From NCBI RefSeq assembly GCF_002741035.1, contig NZ_CP016808.1, positions 1,426,001-1,490,000 on the forward strand: a stretch of 64,000 nt of DNA, read 5' to 3'. This document shows, piece by piece, positions 8,927 to 17,798 of the stretch. This DNA is from Paenibacillus sp. BIHB 4019. GTDB lineage: Bacteria > Bacillota > Bacilli > Paenibacillales > Paenibacillaceae. Position 1 is the stretch's first letter; the number at the start of each line of letters is the position of its first letter. Made by a program: the position numbers and the translations under genes. The notes under the pieces were generated by a model, which was given only the letters and a program-made list of their open reading frames with translations, had not been told where the DNA came from and ran no database searches.

Positions 8927-8972
8927 AAAAAAAAAGAACAGGCTATCTTTTCGATAACCTGCTCTTGTTCTT
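8927..8972 (-). terminator. Rho-independent terminator of the ABC-F gene
   Basis: On the minus strand GAACAAGAGCAGGTTATC pairs imperfectly with GATAGCCTGTTC around a short loop and is followed by nine T residues. It lies about 75 bp beyond the stop codon. Confidence 0.8.
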
Positions 8973-9048
8973 GATAGTGAACGTCCTAGATGCCTAATAT
9001 GTTCTTCTAATTCTTGTGGAGTCTTCAATGTAATCAGAAGGTTATCAT

Positions 9049-10788
9049 TTAAAGCGACTTAATCAGCTCTTCCAACTCATCAACCAATACTTTTGCAAGT
9101 TCAAAATCAGTATCTTTTAAAGCCAACTCTATTTTCATTTCAACTAATCTTTTATTTTGTTCCGATTCAAGATAGTCCCTATCGAAATGACTAGCATAAA
9201 TCATCTGTCTAAATTTTTTAATCGTCATTTTCCTAATCGTCTTATCCTCAATGATTAAAACATAATCCATACCATTTACAACAGAATAAAAATCATGAGA
9301 AATCATCAGAATCGCGCCTTTATAGCCTTCAATAGCTTTCTCCAGTGCTATTTGGGAATAGATGTCTAAGTGGCTTGTCGGTTCATCAAGAAGCAATACG
9401 TTTGCTTTACTGGCAGCAGCTTTAGCCAATTGAAGCATATTTTTTTCTCCACCAGATAGAGATTTTATTTTTTGATTAACGATTTCTCCTTCAAAACCAT
9501 AGTTTGCAATATACGTTCTAACTTCATCATAACTCTTAAATCCAGCGTCGATGAATTCTTCTAGTATTGTATTAGATACCGTTAGCACTTCGCCTTGATT
9601 TTGAGATAAATAAGCCTCTTTAACATCAGCATTTATTTCAATTGATTCATGATTATTTTTAAAAATATCTCGGAGTAAAGTCGTTTTCCCGGTACCGTTT
9701 GAACCAATAATGGCTACTTTATCCGTAGATTTTATCTCGAAGTTAACATTGTCTAAAAGCAATTCATCAAAGGCAACACTATAATTATTCACATTTACAA
9801 CAATGGCGTCTTCAATTTCATTATCGATACCAAAACTAATATACGGTTGCTTAATATCAACAAATGGCGCTTTAATTCTACGTGCTTCCAATCTTTCTTG
9901 AAACTTGACTCTAGCTTTTAATGCTTTGCCTCTAGAAGCTTCTGAATTATAAGTTGCGATAGCTCTAAGATTATCAATGATATGCTCGTTTCTCTCTATT
10001 TCTTCATCCTCAGCAACTTTGAGCTCTTGCAACTCAACTTTAGTCTGAAGTAATGAGAAGGTATAATCCATATATCGCCCATCAAACTCTTGGATTTCTG
10101 TATTTTCAAGGTGTATAACTTTGTTGAAGCAATGATTCAAAAGATATCGGTTGTGCGTAACAACTAGCAGCATTCCCTTGTGAGAATTAATAAGATTCTT
10201 AAGCGCATTTAGGTTTTCAAAGTCTAGAAATACATCTGGTTCGTCCATAATCATTAAGTCTGGACTACTAAGCATTTCCTTCATCACTTGAATGAGCTTG
10301 AATTCCCCACCGCTTAGGTCAGATACGCTAAGATCTTTAAGCTTCATAAGGTTGGCTAGATTAAGTTTTTTATTAAGGTTGCTTTCAAAATCCTCCCCGC
10401 CAATTAAATCCAATGCGTCTAAAGCTAATTGATATTTTTCTAATAAGGCATCAATATCCGATGATGTTTCCATTTCCGTAAAAATAGCTGTTATTTCATT
10501 TTGCAACTTAATAAATTCTTCCCCTAAATATTCATAAACGGTTGTTTCTTTCGTTGTGTCGATTTGTGGAAATTGACTTACGTGTCCAATCTTGCAAGTC
10601 GGGTCTATTACTAACTTGCCTTCGAACAAGTATCTTTCTGGATCCATTAAAATATCTATTAATGTACTTTTACCATTCCCGCTTGTTCCTATAAAAGCGC
10701 AATGTTGTGCCTCCTCAAGCGTAAATGATATGTTTTTATATAGTTCTTTTTGCGGAAATGAGAAGGACAAGTTATCAACTTTTATCAT
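9049..10788 (-). CDS. ABC-F family ATPase (possible ribosome-protection antibiotic-resistance type)
   Basis: A 579-residue soluble protein with two ABC domains and no membrane segments. Domain 1 has Walker A GTSGNGKST (34-42), signature LSGGEFKLIQ and Walker B LMIMDEPDVFLD. Domain 2 has GSNGTGKTT, LSGGEKNMLQ and LLLDEPTSHLD. A charged linker of about 90 residues joins them, as in ABC-F proteins that enter the ribosomal E site. DEPDVFLD in domain 1 replaces the usual DEPTNHLD-like sequence. The gene is AT-rich compared with the core genome, lies in the accessory island and has a 150-bp leader with a short ORF, all common for acquired resistance ABC-Fs. A housekeeping EttA-like role cannot be excluded. 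The ATG follows AAAGGAAA. Confidence 0.82.
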   Translation of the reverse strand: MIKVDNLSFSFPQKELYKNISFTLEEAQHCAFIGTSGNGKSTLIDILMDPERYLFEGKLVIDPTCKIGHVSQFPQIDTTKETTVYEYLGEEFIKLQNEITAIFTEMETSSDIDALLEKYQLALDALDLIGGEDFESNLNKKLNLANLMKLKDLSVSDLSGGEFKLIQVMKEMLSSPDLMIMDEPDVFLDFENLNALKNLINSHKGMLLVVTHNRYLLNHCFNKVIHLENTEIQEFDGRYMDYTFSLLQTKVELQELKVAEDEEIERNEHIIDNLRAIATYNSEASRGKALKARVKFQERLEARRIKAPFVDIKQPYISFGIDNEIEDAIVVNVNNYSVAFDELLLDNVNFEIKSTDKVAIIGSNGTGKTTLLRDIFKNNHESIEINADVKEAYLSQNQGEVLTVSNTILEEFIDAGFKSYDEVRTYIANYGFEGEIVNQKIKSLSGGEKNMLQLAKAAASKANVLLLDEPTSHLDIYSQIALEKAIEGYKGAILMISHDFYSVVNGMDYVLIIEDKTIRKMTIKKFRQMIYASHFDRDYLESEQNKRLVEMKIELALKDTDFELAKVLVDELEELIKSL

Positions 10789-10902
10789 AGTATTTCCTTT
10801 CTCTATAACTGAAATGGTGACTATTACTAGGTGTATGGCAAGCTATAGATCTTTAGTTTACCGTTGTTAGAGTAACACTGTTCACAACCAACTTCAATCG
10901 GT

Positions 10903-10935
10903 TTATATCCTATCCCTTGGTGGTCCAAGTGCCAT
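10903..10935 (-). other. Possible 10-codon leader ORF upstream of the ABC-F gene
   Basis: ATG to TAA on the minus strand gives MALGPPRDRI, 114 bp before the ABC-F start and downstream of a TATACT-like box (about 10949-10954, minus strand). The codons CTTGG...CCAAGG also form a small hairpin. ABC-F resistance genes are often controlled by ribosome stalling on such peptides. No good ribosome site is seen, so this is weak. Confidence 0.25.
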
Positions 10936-11095
10936 ATTACTTTAAAAGTATACTAACACGCTTAGGAGAATAAAAAGAATTGGTAAAAATCACGCTATAC
11001 TGACAGCCCGATTTATCCGATAAAGTAAGAAGAGCGGCATGGGGCATCCAATCCACTCATTTTGCATCAATACCACCTAAAGGAGATGTCTGCGA

Positions 11096-11398
11096 ATGCA
11101 ATACCAGTTTTGCCAACAGGTCACGATTGTGGATATGAACGATGAAATTATTTCGGAAGTGTTGTTCGATCATGGGAAGTTCGAAACGGCTGCCTTGTCG
11201 ATCGGGTCCTCCGTTCTGATTCAACAAGTAGGATTGAAGGAATTCAATGTCGTTTACGATAAAAGGGATGGCAAAATCGCTCGTTATAAAATCACGGATA
11301 TCGAAATCGATCTCATCGCGCGACCGCCGCTCACGCGGGTTTACCTCGAGCCGGTGAAGCTTATCGTAGGCCAGCATGATATCGGAATGATGCTTTAA
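11096..11398 (+). CDS. Hypothetical protein, 100 aa
   Basis: No family is recognised. It is a small beta-rich protein with no signal peptide, membrane segment or cysteine cluster (one cysteine at position 6). AAAGGAG lies about 11 bp before the ATG and a strong terminator follows at 11504, so it is likely an expressed single gene. Its GC content and codon use resemble the core genome rather than the AT-rich genes around it. It is transcribed divergently from the ABC-F gene. Confidence 0.6.
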   Translation: MQYQFCQQVTIVDMNDEIISEVLFDHGKFETAALSIGSSVLIQQVGLKEFNVVYDKRDGKIARYKITDIEIDLIARPPLTRVYLEPVKLIVGQHDIGMML

Positions 11399-11503
11399 AC
11401 GAATTAGCAAATCTGGACCGCTGCAGCCCTTCGAAGCTCGTCCGGTGCGGCCTCCCATCTCTTATTCTTAGAGCAAGTCCAATCAACTTGCTTCCATGCG
11501 AAG

Positions 11504-11538
11504 GACCGCGTGCCGTCTAGGCTGCACGCGGTCTCTTT
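11504..11538 (+). terminator. Terminator after the 100-aa hypothetical gene
   Basis: A 10-bp perfect stem GACCGCGTGC/GCACGCGGTC followed by TCTTT. Confidence 0.75.
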
Positions 11539-11544
11539 GTTGAT

Positions 11545-11706
11545 TTCAAGCATAAAAATACATCGCCCCAGGCACTCGGCCCACATAGCGATGTATTCAA
11601 AATCCGCAAACTATAGTCGCCAGTGGCGACAGGGTTCCGCGGGTCGCTACTCCAATCACTCTAGCTCCCCGCATAAAGCTTCACATTCTTAAACCCGGCT
11701 TCCTGC
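11545..11706 (-). pseudogene. Displaced 3' end of a sulfurtransferase gene with its flank (copy 3)
   Basis: Minus strand from 11706 reads QEAGFKNVKLYAGS-stop-SDWSSDPRNPVATGD. This is almost identical to the C-terminus of the intact gene, but one Trp codon is TAG. Downstream, the sequence around ATACATCGCCCC and its partner GCGATGTAT matches the flank of copy 4 (13757-13843), so copies 3 and 4 are one repeat of about 180 bp. Similarity to the intact gene stops at base 11706, directly before the IS3 end. Confidence 0.75.
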
Positions 11707-11717
11707 ACTTGTACCTC

Positions 11718-11990
11718 TGTCAATAGTGTAGACACAAGAAACCGAGAGAGTTAAGCAGCCATTCGGTACCTGCGTTCGCATTCATTAGGTGTGAGATACC
11801 CGATGGTCGAATGAATACGTTTGGCATTGTAGAAGCAGAGAATGTATTCAATGATGCGTCTGCATGCTTGTTCGAGTGTCTTGAACCGCTCCAAATAAAT
11901 GAGTTCCTTTTTAAGAACGCTATGGAACGCCTCGATGCAAGCATTGTCATAGCAGTTGCCTTTGCGACTCATACTAGCCTTCATTATGTA
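11718..11990 (-). mobile_element. IS3-family orfB 3' fragment with right end
   Basis: Minus-strand codons 11984-11751 encode MKASMSRKGNCYDNACIEAF, then HSVLKKELIYLERF, then NAKRIHSTIGYLTPNE. This is the C-terminal part of an IS3-type DDE transposase including its catalytic glutamate (NACIEAF). The rest of orfB and all of orfA are missing, so it is inactive. TGTCAATAGTGTAGACA near 11718 looks like the element's terminal repeat and sits 12 bp from the end of sulfurtransferase copy 3. Confidence 0.85.
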
Positions 11991-12135
11991 TATTTTTAGA
12001 CGGGCTTGGTAGTCATGAGAAGCATACTGACTGGCAGGTAAAATAACTAAGAAACTACAGTACGTATTGAATTAAGGTGGAAAGGTGGATCTAGTCGGCT
12101 GATTAGTTACGAAATCAGAGACTCTTGTAAAACTC
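11991..12135. other. No gene recognised
   Basis: AT-rich spacer between the IS3 fragment and the small membrane-protein gene. No convincing ORF, terminator or repeat is seen. Confidence 0.4.
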
Positions 12136-12303
12136 TTATATAATAAAATTAGCAATCAGGAATATTATCCACAATAAACCACTTATTATTATTCCTATCT
12201 TCTCTTTTTTTGTTTTATACTTCTTATATATAAGAGTATATAAAATAAATAAAGGCCATATACTAACCAAAATTATTATTAATATTTCCGAAGTAATATC
12301 CAT
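12136..12303 (-). CDS. Small two-helix membrane protein, 55 aa (candidate immunity protein)
   Basis: ATG at 12303 with an excellent GGAGGTG ribosome site 5 bases away. The product begins MDITSEILIIILVSIWPLFI, has a Lys-rich turn (YKKYKTKKEK) and a second hydrophobic helix (IGIIISGLLWIIFLIANFII), so two membrane helices with a positive loop are predicted. It lies 151 bp downstream of, and in the same direction as, the secreted 273-residue protein, with a hairpin terminator between them. Size and position fit a bacteriocin immunity protein; this is inference. No family is recognised. Confidence 0.6.
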   Translation of the reverse strand: MDITSEILIIILVSIWPLFILYTLIYKKYKTKKEKIGIIISGLLWIIFLIANFII

Positions 12304-12387
12304 TCACCTCCAACTTCTTTAATTATTTTTCCATTTAATAATATTTGATTTACCTGATTCCAATATGTGCAGTTTAACATAAAAATT

Positions 12388-12431
12388 GCACATAAGTAAA
12401 AAAGATTAGCTAATCAGTTTTACTTATGTGC
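12388..12431 (-). terminator. Hairpin terminator after the secreted-protein gene
   Basis: The 14-base arms GCACATAAGTAAAA/TTTTACTTATGTGC are perfect; the loop contains GATTAGCTAATC, itself palindromic. On the minus strand AATTTTT follows. Partial read-through could link the two flanking genes. Confidence 0.75.
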
Positions 12432-12454
12432 TTGAAATTACCGTTTTCTATTCA

Positions 12455-13276
12455 TTAAATGCTTTGTAGAATTGCATAAGCGCTACCCATCGAACTATTT
12501 GCATCGCTACCCGCAGACCAAATAGCAGTAGCGAATCCAGCAACACCTATTGCTCCTCCAATAGCACCAACGACACTAGCTGCTGTTAAAACTGTTAACC
12601 CTAATGCGGCCATAAGTAAGGGAGCATTTATATTAATGGTATTTCTAGCTGCGACAACATCGCCAGCATAATGCTTGAAATTTATTACTGCTAATTTATT
12701 CGGACCATCTGTAAGTACTGACTTGGTTACTGCATCATCTTTTGCTCCACCAGTATCTAAAAACATTGCCCCGTCGATTGATAGCCTATTTTTAATTCCA
12801 GAAGCAGTTGTCATAGTTGTAGTATATGGAGTAGGGAGAAGTATATGAGTATAACGATCCTCCCAAGTAATGTAAGAGTAGCGTCCTCCGCTCCCGAGAA
12901 CTGTATATGAAAATCTTTGATTCATTGGTGTGTTCTCATAGCTTGAATCACTGTAAATCACCTCATTTAGATCGTACTTTTCACCATTTATTTCTGCCTC
13001 ATTCTCATTAATTACTTCGATTGTTGTTACATCTGAATTTTCTGTAACACTACCATCATTAAAGTTATTAATTTCGTTAGTATTTAATAGGATCTTATTA
13101 TCAATAATAGTTCTAGTTATAGTTCTATATGTTGTTCCAATAATTTCTCCATCTTTAAAAATCTCCTTCTGTTGTTCCAGTAGCACTAATTCTTGACTTT
13201 TCGCTGCAAAAGTCTGCATGGGAGACAGCGCGAATATCAAAGATAACGTTAAAATAAATGCAATTGCTCTTCTCAT
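12455..13276 (-). CDS. Secreted protein with hydrophobic Gly/Ala-rich C-terminus (candidate bacteriocin precursor)
   Basis: 273 residues. A clear signal peptide (MRRAIAFILTLSLIFALSPM, then QTFAA near 21-25) is followed by a soluble, beta-rich polar region to about residue 215. The last ~57 residues are strikingly different: hydrophobic, small-residue-rich and almost free of charge (LLMAALGLTVLTAASVVGAI, GGAIGVAGFATAIWSAG). This precursor-plus-hydrophobic-tail plan recalls SdpC-like killing factors and pore-forming bacteriocins, although no sequence match is claimed. The ATG has GATGAGGA upstream. Low GC marks it as acquired. A membrane-anchored surface protein is the alternative. Confidence 0.6.
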   Translation of the reverse strand: MRRAIAFILTLSLIFALSPMQTFAAKSQELVLLEQQKEIFKDGEIIGTTYRTITRTIIDNKILLNTNEINNFNDGSVTENSDVTTIEVINENEAEINGEKYDLNEVIYSDSSYENTPMNQRFSYTVLGSGGRYSYITWEDRYTHILLPTPYTTTMTTASGIKNRLSIDGAMFLDTGGAKDDAVTKSVLTDGPNKLAVINFKHYAGDVVAARNTININAPLLMAALGLTVLTAASVVGAIGGAIGVAGFATAIWSAGSDANSSMGSAYAILQSI

Positions 13277-13756
13277 ATTTTATTCCTCATCTCTTCATTT
13301 TTTGCATTCAGTTCCACAAATAAATTAACAACTCCTCATCGTGGATAAATTAGAATGTTAATTCAATTTTCCCATACTTATCCATAAATTTCAATAAAGT
13401 ATATTCGTATTTTCCGAAAGACCGCATGCGGGACACAAAATGGAGCTTTAGCTTATTCAAGCTCACACGGTTGTTGATTTCTTGTTGATTGGTTTTGAAA
13501 ATGTGAGGGCTATTGAATCGCTTCTGAGTTTATAATTTAGTTACAATGCATGAAACAACGCCTGTATCGTGAATAAGGGGCCCATACAGCATTTTCCTAC
13601 GAGGAGGGGGCTGATCGGCCTTCTTTGTATGCTTACAGCGGTGGGGATCAACATGATCGTTGGGCTGTACGATACATGAAGAAGCATACAAACAAACGCT
13701 CGGTTCTGGGCTTTCTGAAAGTATTTACAAGGAGCGAGCGTTGACTCCATGTTGAC
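13277..13756. other. No gene recognised; one long-spaced inverted repeat
   Basis: AACGCTCG (13693) and CGAGCGTT (13734) form a hairpin with a 33-base loop that may be a decayed terminator. The open frames here on the minus strand run through the sulfurtransferase repeat and are not credible genes. Confidence 0.35.
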
Positions 13757-13942
13757 TTCGAGCGTAAAAAAATACATCGCCCCGAGCATTCAGCCCACGT
13801 GACGATGTACTCCCAGACACATACTATAAATGCTTCTCGGCCCTTACTCTTCCCAATCCGCAACCGGGTTACTAGAATCCGAACTCCAATCACTCCAACT
13901 CCCCGCATAAAGCTTCACATTCTTAAACCCTGCCTCCTGCGA
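13757..13942 (-). pseudogene. Displaced 3' end of a sulfurtransferase gene with its flank (copy 4)
   Basis: Minus strand from 13942 reads QEAGFKNVKLYAGSWSDWSS, then DSSNPVADWEE and a stop at 13844. Frame and stop are intact. Over 81 bp it differs from the intact gene at only a few positions, then similarity ends sharply at 13940, the same gene position at which copy 3 ends. The 13757-13843 flank with ATACATCGCCCC repeats that of copy 3. Confidence 0.78.
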
Positions 13943-14117
13943 AGCAGAGGTCAGGAAATGCTGCTATTGCAAATACTTTCTTCAAAAGGTTAATCCCATT
14001 AAATAAGCTCTTACTGGTCTCCGGTCGCTATTTCAGTACTTATTTGTAATAGGGTTCAGAGTAATGCTCTACCGGCAAATTTCACTACAGTTTTAGTACC
14101 TAAAGTATTACTAGGCT

Positions 14118-14540
14118 TTACTCATCTGCATCTTCATTTTTAAAGATTTCTCTCAAACCAATATGAGTTGCTATTGCAAAATCCATTAATTTGCTATCTC
14201 CAGGGTGAATTCTAAGGCTCATGAGTTTGAATTTGAAATGACCAATCGCAAGTTTTCTTTCATTATATTGAAATTGAATAAATGATTTCACAGCATCATA
14301 AATGCTACATATAACCATAGGGAACATTTGCTCCCACTCTTTATTTCCTCTCAAATCATCTTGCATTAGAGCCTCATTTTTAAAGCCGATGTGACCTTGA
14401 CAGGGCTCAATTACGAAATCAATAATGGCGAAATGTTCCGACCCAGCTTGTCTAATGTATCTGGTTTGTTTTTCAATACGTTCTACTACAGAAATAATAG
14501 ATACTTTTTCCACATCATAAGGTGGATGAATCCAAATCAT
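14118..14540 (-). CDS. Hypothetical protein, 140 aa
   Basis: Not recognised. A soluble acidic protein beginning MIWIHPPYDVEKVSIISVVE, without signal peptide or membrane segment. AAAGGAG lies 8 bases before the ATG. It sits in the accessory island beside another unrecognised cytoplasmic protein. Such orphan pairs are often immunity proteins left from toxin loci, but nothing in the sequence shows this. Confidence 0.55.
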   Translation of the reverse strand: MIWIHPPYDVEKVSIISVVERIEKQTRYIRQAGSEHFAIIDFVIEPCQGHIGFKNEALMQDDLRGNKEWEQMFPMVICSIYDAVKSFIQFQYNERKLAIGHFKFKLMSLRIHPGDSKLMDFAIATHIGLREIFKNEDADE

Positions 14541-14628
14541 AGAGAACTCCTTTCTGGTTTAGCATGTAATATGATCATTAACTTATAGTGCCTGTATGCG
14601 CTTCCCTCATCCGATATTTTGAAGTCAT

Positions 14629-14733
14629 TTATGATAAAGCTTTCCCGTCAGTCAAAGCTGAAACGAGAGCTTCGAGACGATTAGGTCGATCCAGTACTCC
14701 ATCAGCTTGTGCGATAGATTTCCCAACACGGTT
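14629..14733 (-). pseudogene. Orphan C-terminal coding fragment
   Basis: Between two genes the minus strand encodes SNRVGKSIAQADGVLDRPNR, then LEALVSALTDGKALS and a stop, preceded by a stop and with no start codon. Composition is protein-like, suggesting a gene end left by deletion. Family unknown. Confidence 0.3.
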
Positions 14734-15466
14734 ACTCTACCGTCTGGTAGCGCTCATTATGAATCGCCTGCTCGATCCATCCCTCAATCTGATGCTTAGG
14801 TAGTAGGATATTACCTCCAAAAGCATTGTTCCTATGTATGCCCCAGTCTCCATATACTAGCATATGGTACTGACTATCTATTCGTTTTACGAGCCCCCAT
14901 ACGCCGAGATCTCCCTGTGCGCCAGCACTTATAAATAGCCAATCCTGGTAATTGAATATGCACGGCTTCCCAAACATTTCAAAATCCTCCAAGTACCCGT
15001 TACTCCCATCTCTGATCGGAAATCGCTTATTGTAATCCTTAATCATCCATACCTCTAAAACCTTTACTCGCAACCAAGCTTTGAAATTATCCTGCTCAAG
15101 TACACATTCGATGGAGCAACGAACAAAAGAAGAATGCTCAATCTCTTCGGGATGTGAATCCCATCCATTGAGGCTGGAGGATACCGGAGTGTAAAGCATC
15201 CAAAAAGGGTTTCCTACCACCATATGAAAAGGATGACATACTTTCACCGTTCTAACCTGACCTTGCTCTGGCGGGCGATCTGACCACATCCAATGGGGGG
15301 CATCTAGCGGAGGAACATCGTTGTCGTAGTCAGACCATTCCATAACATCATTTTCGAAGCCAACAATATCAAAAAACTCACTCTCCATCTTTACGTGCTC
15401 CGATAAACTTTTGCATGTGCTGCACACCAAGGCGATTACTTCTTGCTCCATCTGTTCCAACTCCAT
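14732..15466 (-). CDS. Hypothetical protein, 244 aa
   Basis: Not recognised. Rich in Trp, His and acidic residues (ENDVMEWSDYDNDVPPLDAP, PHWMWSDRPPEQGQ), no signal peptide and no membrane segment. The C-terminal half has several aromatic beta-type stretches ending GGNILLPKHQIEGWIEQ. The size and tryptophan-rich character recall SMI1/SUKH-like or other immunity proteins of toxin islands, which is only an impression. The start has no strong ribosome site, so it may lie a little downstream. Confidence 0.5.
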   Translation of the reverse strand: MELEQMEQEVIALVCSTCKSLSEHVKMESEFFDIVGFENDVMEWSDYDNDVPPLDAPHWMWSDRPPEQGQVRTVKVCHPFHMVVGNPFWMLYTPVSSSLNGWDSHPEEIEHSSFVRCSIECVLEQDNFKAWLRVKVLEVWMIKDYNKRFPIRDGSNGYLEDFEMFGKPCIFNYQDWLFISAGAQGDLGVWGLVKRIDSQYHMLVYGDWGIHRNNAFGGNILLPKHQIEGWIEQAIHNERYQTVE

Positions 15467-15505
15467 TCTATCTCGTCCGATTGCTCAGAGCCTTACGTTT
15501 GCTAT

Positions 15506-15928
15506 TTAAATAATAACCACTTTATCAAATGACATGCCATTCCCAGATGTCCGTAATGCTTCAATATTCTTGAGTGATAACTGTTTAATAAATTTCCGTC
15601 GATTATGATACACACAGTTAACTAATAAAACCTTAGACAAAAAACTTCGAGCCCCATAGTGTATTTTCACTCTTCCTCCTACACTGTTAATTATCATTCG
15701 TGCAGATGCAGCAAAACAATACCTACTTATGTTTAACTATGACCAAGTTATACCCAATATTGTATAACCCCGTATTTTTGCTGTCACAAACTGCCCTGAA
15801 TATTCTAATAAATCATCTCTATCTCCTTTGTTATATAGCAGCTTAATATTGTTATCAATATCCATGTAGTAATTAGAGGGATTAGCAGCTTTAGAAACAT
15901 TATTTTTCTCGTTCGTATATGGTATCAT
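15506..15928 (-). pseudogene. Decayed gene interrupted by an in-frame TAG
   Basis: One minus-strand frame runs from 15928 to 15506 with a single TAG at about 15737. The first part is MIPYTNEKNNVSKAANPSNY up to GYTILGITWS. After the stop the same frame continues LNISRYCFAASARMIINSVG to SFDKVVII. No family is recognised. Confidence 0.4.
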
Positions 15929-16039
15929 TCCTTACAAAGGTTCCCTATAGACATTATTTAATTGTTTCTGATTTTTCTTTAAAATCGATAAGTTATCTAT
16001 GTATGCATCATTCTCCTCATAAGGATTAACCTTAACCCT

Positions 16040-16419
16040 CTCATATTGGTCTTTTTTTGTCCGATGATCAGTTCAAACGCCAGTATTCCCTTCGTCCCAT
16101 CTGTCTGTTCTGTATACGTATGTACGTAAGCTTGTGTAAAAACAACTTCGCGAATAGTTTGCTCATTTCTCGTTACTTGAATGCTACAATTCCGATAGAT
16201 ATCTCCATCTACTCCAGCTTCAGTAAACGCCTAAGTATAAAGCATATCGGAGTTATTCGTATTCGATACCACAGGGGGTAACAGACGGAGAAGAACCTCT
16301 CCTCGTATGTATAGCTTTTATGTAACCTTGGTAGACTTCGCTACCGAATCAACTGGCATAGTATTCGTATAATTAAAATAAACAATCTGGCCATCAGAAA
16401 ATAAATTGATTTTTTCCAG
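16040..16419 (-). pseudogene. Decayed gene with several stops
   Basis: In one minus-strand frame LEKINLFSDGQIVYFNYTNT, then (after two stops) AGVDGDIYRNCSIQVTRNEQ and VHTYTEQTDGTKGILAFELI can be read. The composition of an extracellular beta-rich protein is clear, but the gene is broken. Family unknown. Confidence 0.4.
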
Positions 16420-16928
16420 ACTTACGCTTAATGTGTAAATAAATATTCAACATACGTTCTCCTTTTCAAAATATAATAACATATTCAATATTTATCTCGA
16501 ATCAAATTTATTCCACAATAAGTATCGTTATACCTTTTTATGTTTCACCCACCTTTCATTATTTTTTTTGAAATTCAAGACTTTGCTATTTGGAGAGCTT
16601 ACGATTACAAGAATGTTTTATTGATTAATAGTTGTTGGTTTAATTAGTATTAGGGTAATTTCCTTTAGTCGCATTCAACAAATACAGACTAACAAAAGCT
16701 TTCACTGTCATCTGCTAGAGTAAAACGATATAAACTCCTCCATCATTCAAAACTATTGTCTCGCCTCTAGGGACTTTTGAAGGTTTTAAGAGCTAGGAGA
16801 AGTTATTAAGAATTCCTTCCATTTCACTATAGTCACTAACGCAAAAGTTTTGATATTCATTGAAATAATTCCTTCTTCTTCTGCGCCAACTAGGATGTCA
16901 ACTAGGTAATTACGCCCTACTTTGTAGG
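16420..16928. other. AT-rich DNA without a convincing gene
   Basis: Multiple stops on all frames. A minus-strand stretch near 16780-16920 reads VGRNYLVDILVGAEEEGIIS and MNIKTFALVTIVKWKEF, perhaps another gene fragment, but has no credible start. Confidence 0.35.
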
Positions 16929-17050
16929 CTAAATATATGTATTCGTGTTAAGCTCGTGAAGCACTTTGGCAAGCACCTTCTCAGCCTCTGCTTTGATTTC
17001 GCACCCTGTTTTACTCTTTCACCTCATCCTTCTCGTCTATGAATGACGAC
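16929..17050 (-). pseudogene. Relic of a tyrosine recombinase (phage-type integrase) N-terminus
   Basis: Minus-strand codons read KSKTGCEIKAEAEKVLAKVL, then HELNTNTYI and a stop. Before a frameshift, DEKDEVKE can be read. This closely follows the N-terminal arm-binding region of Tn916/phage-type integrases, where KSKxGFKTKKEAE and ELNxGTY are typical. Nothing of the catalytic domain is recognisable, so the gene is dead. It is the only integrase trace in the island. Confidence 0.5.
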
Positions 17051-17405
17051 CAAATTCAACAACACAACACCAAGCATTCCATCTTTTACTCACACACGTT
17101 CGTATAAAAATAATCCTATATTACCTACTTTTTTTATAATAAAAGCGCTTAATCGTCCAGTTATGAACAATCAGGCGCATTTATTGCTAGTTCAATAATT
17201 TAAAACAAGTAAATCATGAGATATTCAAGTGTGTCAATTATATAAAAATTAGATATATGCTCTATACAATAATTAATACTCTTCGTCAAACGGTTACATG
17301 TGTTGCTACCACAGACTCCAATATATACATATCTTCTACTCGATTTATTTCTACATCCCTCATAACTCTTCAAGCAAGATACTTCTCCAAACACTTTCAT
17401 ATTAA
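17051..17405. other. AT-rich DNA, no gene recognised
   Basis: Short frames of 61-66 codons exist on both strands, but none has a ribosome site or protein-like composition. Confidence 0.35.
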
Positions 17406-17798
17406 AACGAATTCAAGATCAAACTATCTACTAAAAAATTAATACTTAAGTACATATCATTCAATAAGCGATTACCACTTTATATTGGAATTATATTATT
17501 CATCTCATTAGTCACTACTAGGGTTTCCTTCAAAAACAATTGGTTTATTATACCTATAATTACTGTTAAAGCAGCGTTTATCCTTTACTTCATAAAAATA
17601 ACAGCTCAAATAAAGACGAGGAAGTATGGATCAGCAGATGAATTTCAAAAAATGAGATACAACATACTAATTGATATCCTTAAAAGAAATGAAATATATT
17701 ATGAAAATGATAAAACTAGAACACGAGAAAAAATGCAATTACTTATTAGCACCTTGAATAATAATGTTTCAAAGAGCAAAAAAAACAAGAGGAATTAA
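17406..17798 (+). pseudogene. Membrane-protein coding frame lacking a start codon
   Basis: A 130-codon open frame with protein-like composition: hydrophobic RLPLYIGIILFISLV and FIIPIITVKAAFILYFIKIT, then a charged helical tail ending NNNVSKSKKNKRN. No ATG, GTG or TTG precedes the hydrophobic part, and a TAA lies just upstream. It is either a 5'-truncated gene or one using a non-standard start. Family unknown. Confidence 0.35.

Noticed and set aside
11811..11999. Plus-strand ORF over the IS3 orfB fragment
   Set aside because: The minus strand encodes the conserved transposase C-terminus; this frame is its shadow.
13541..13908. Two overlapping minus-strand ORFs of 82 and 86 codons
   Set aside because: They run through the repeated sulfurtransferase flank in frames different from the gene remnant and lack ribosome sites.
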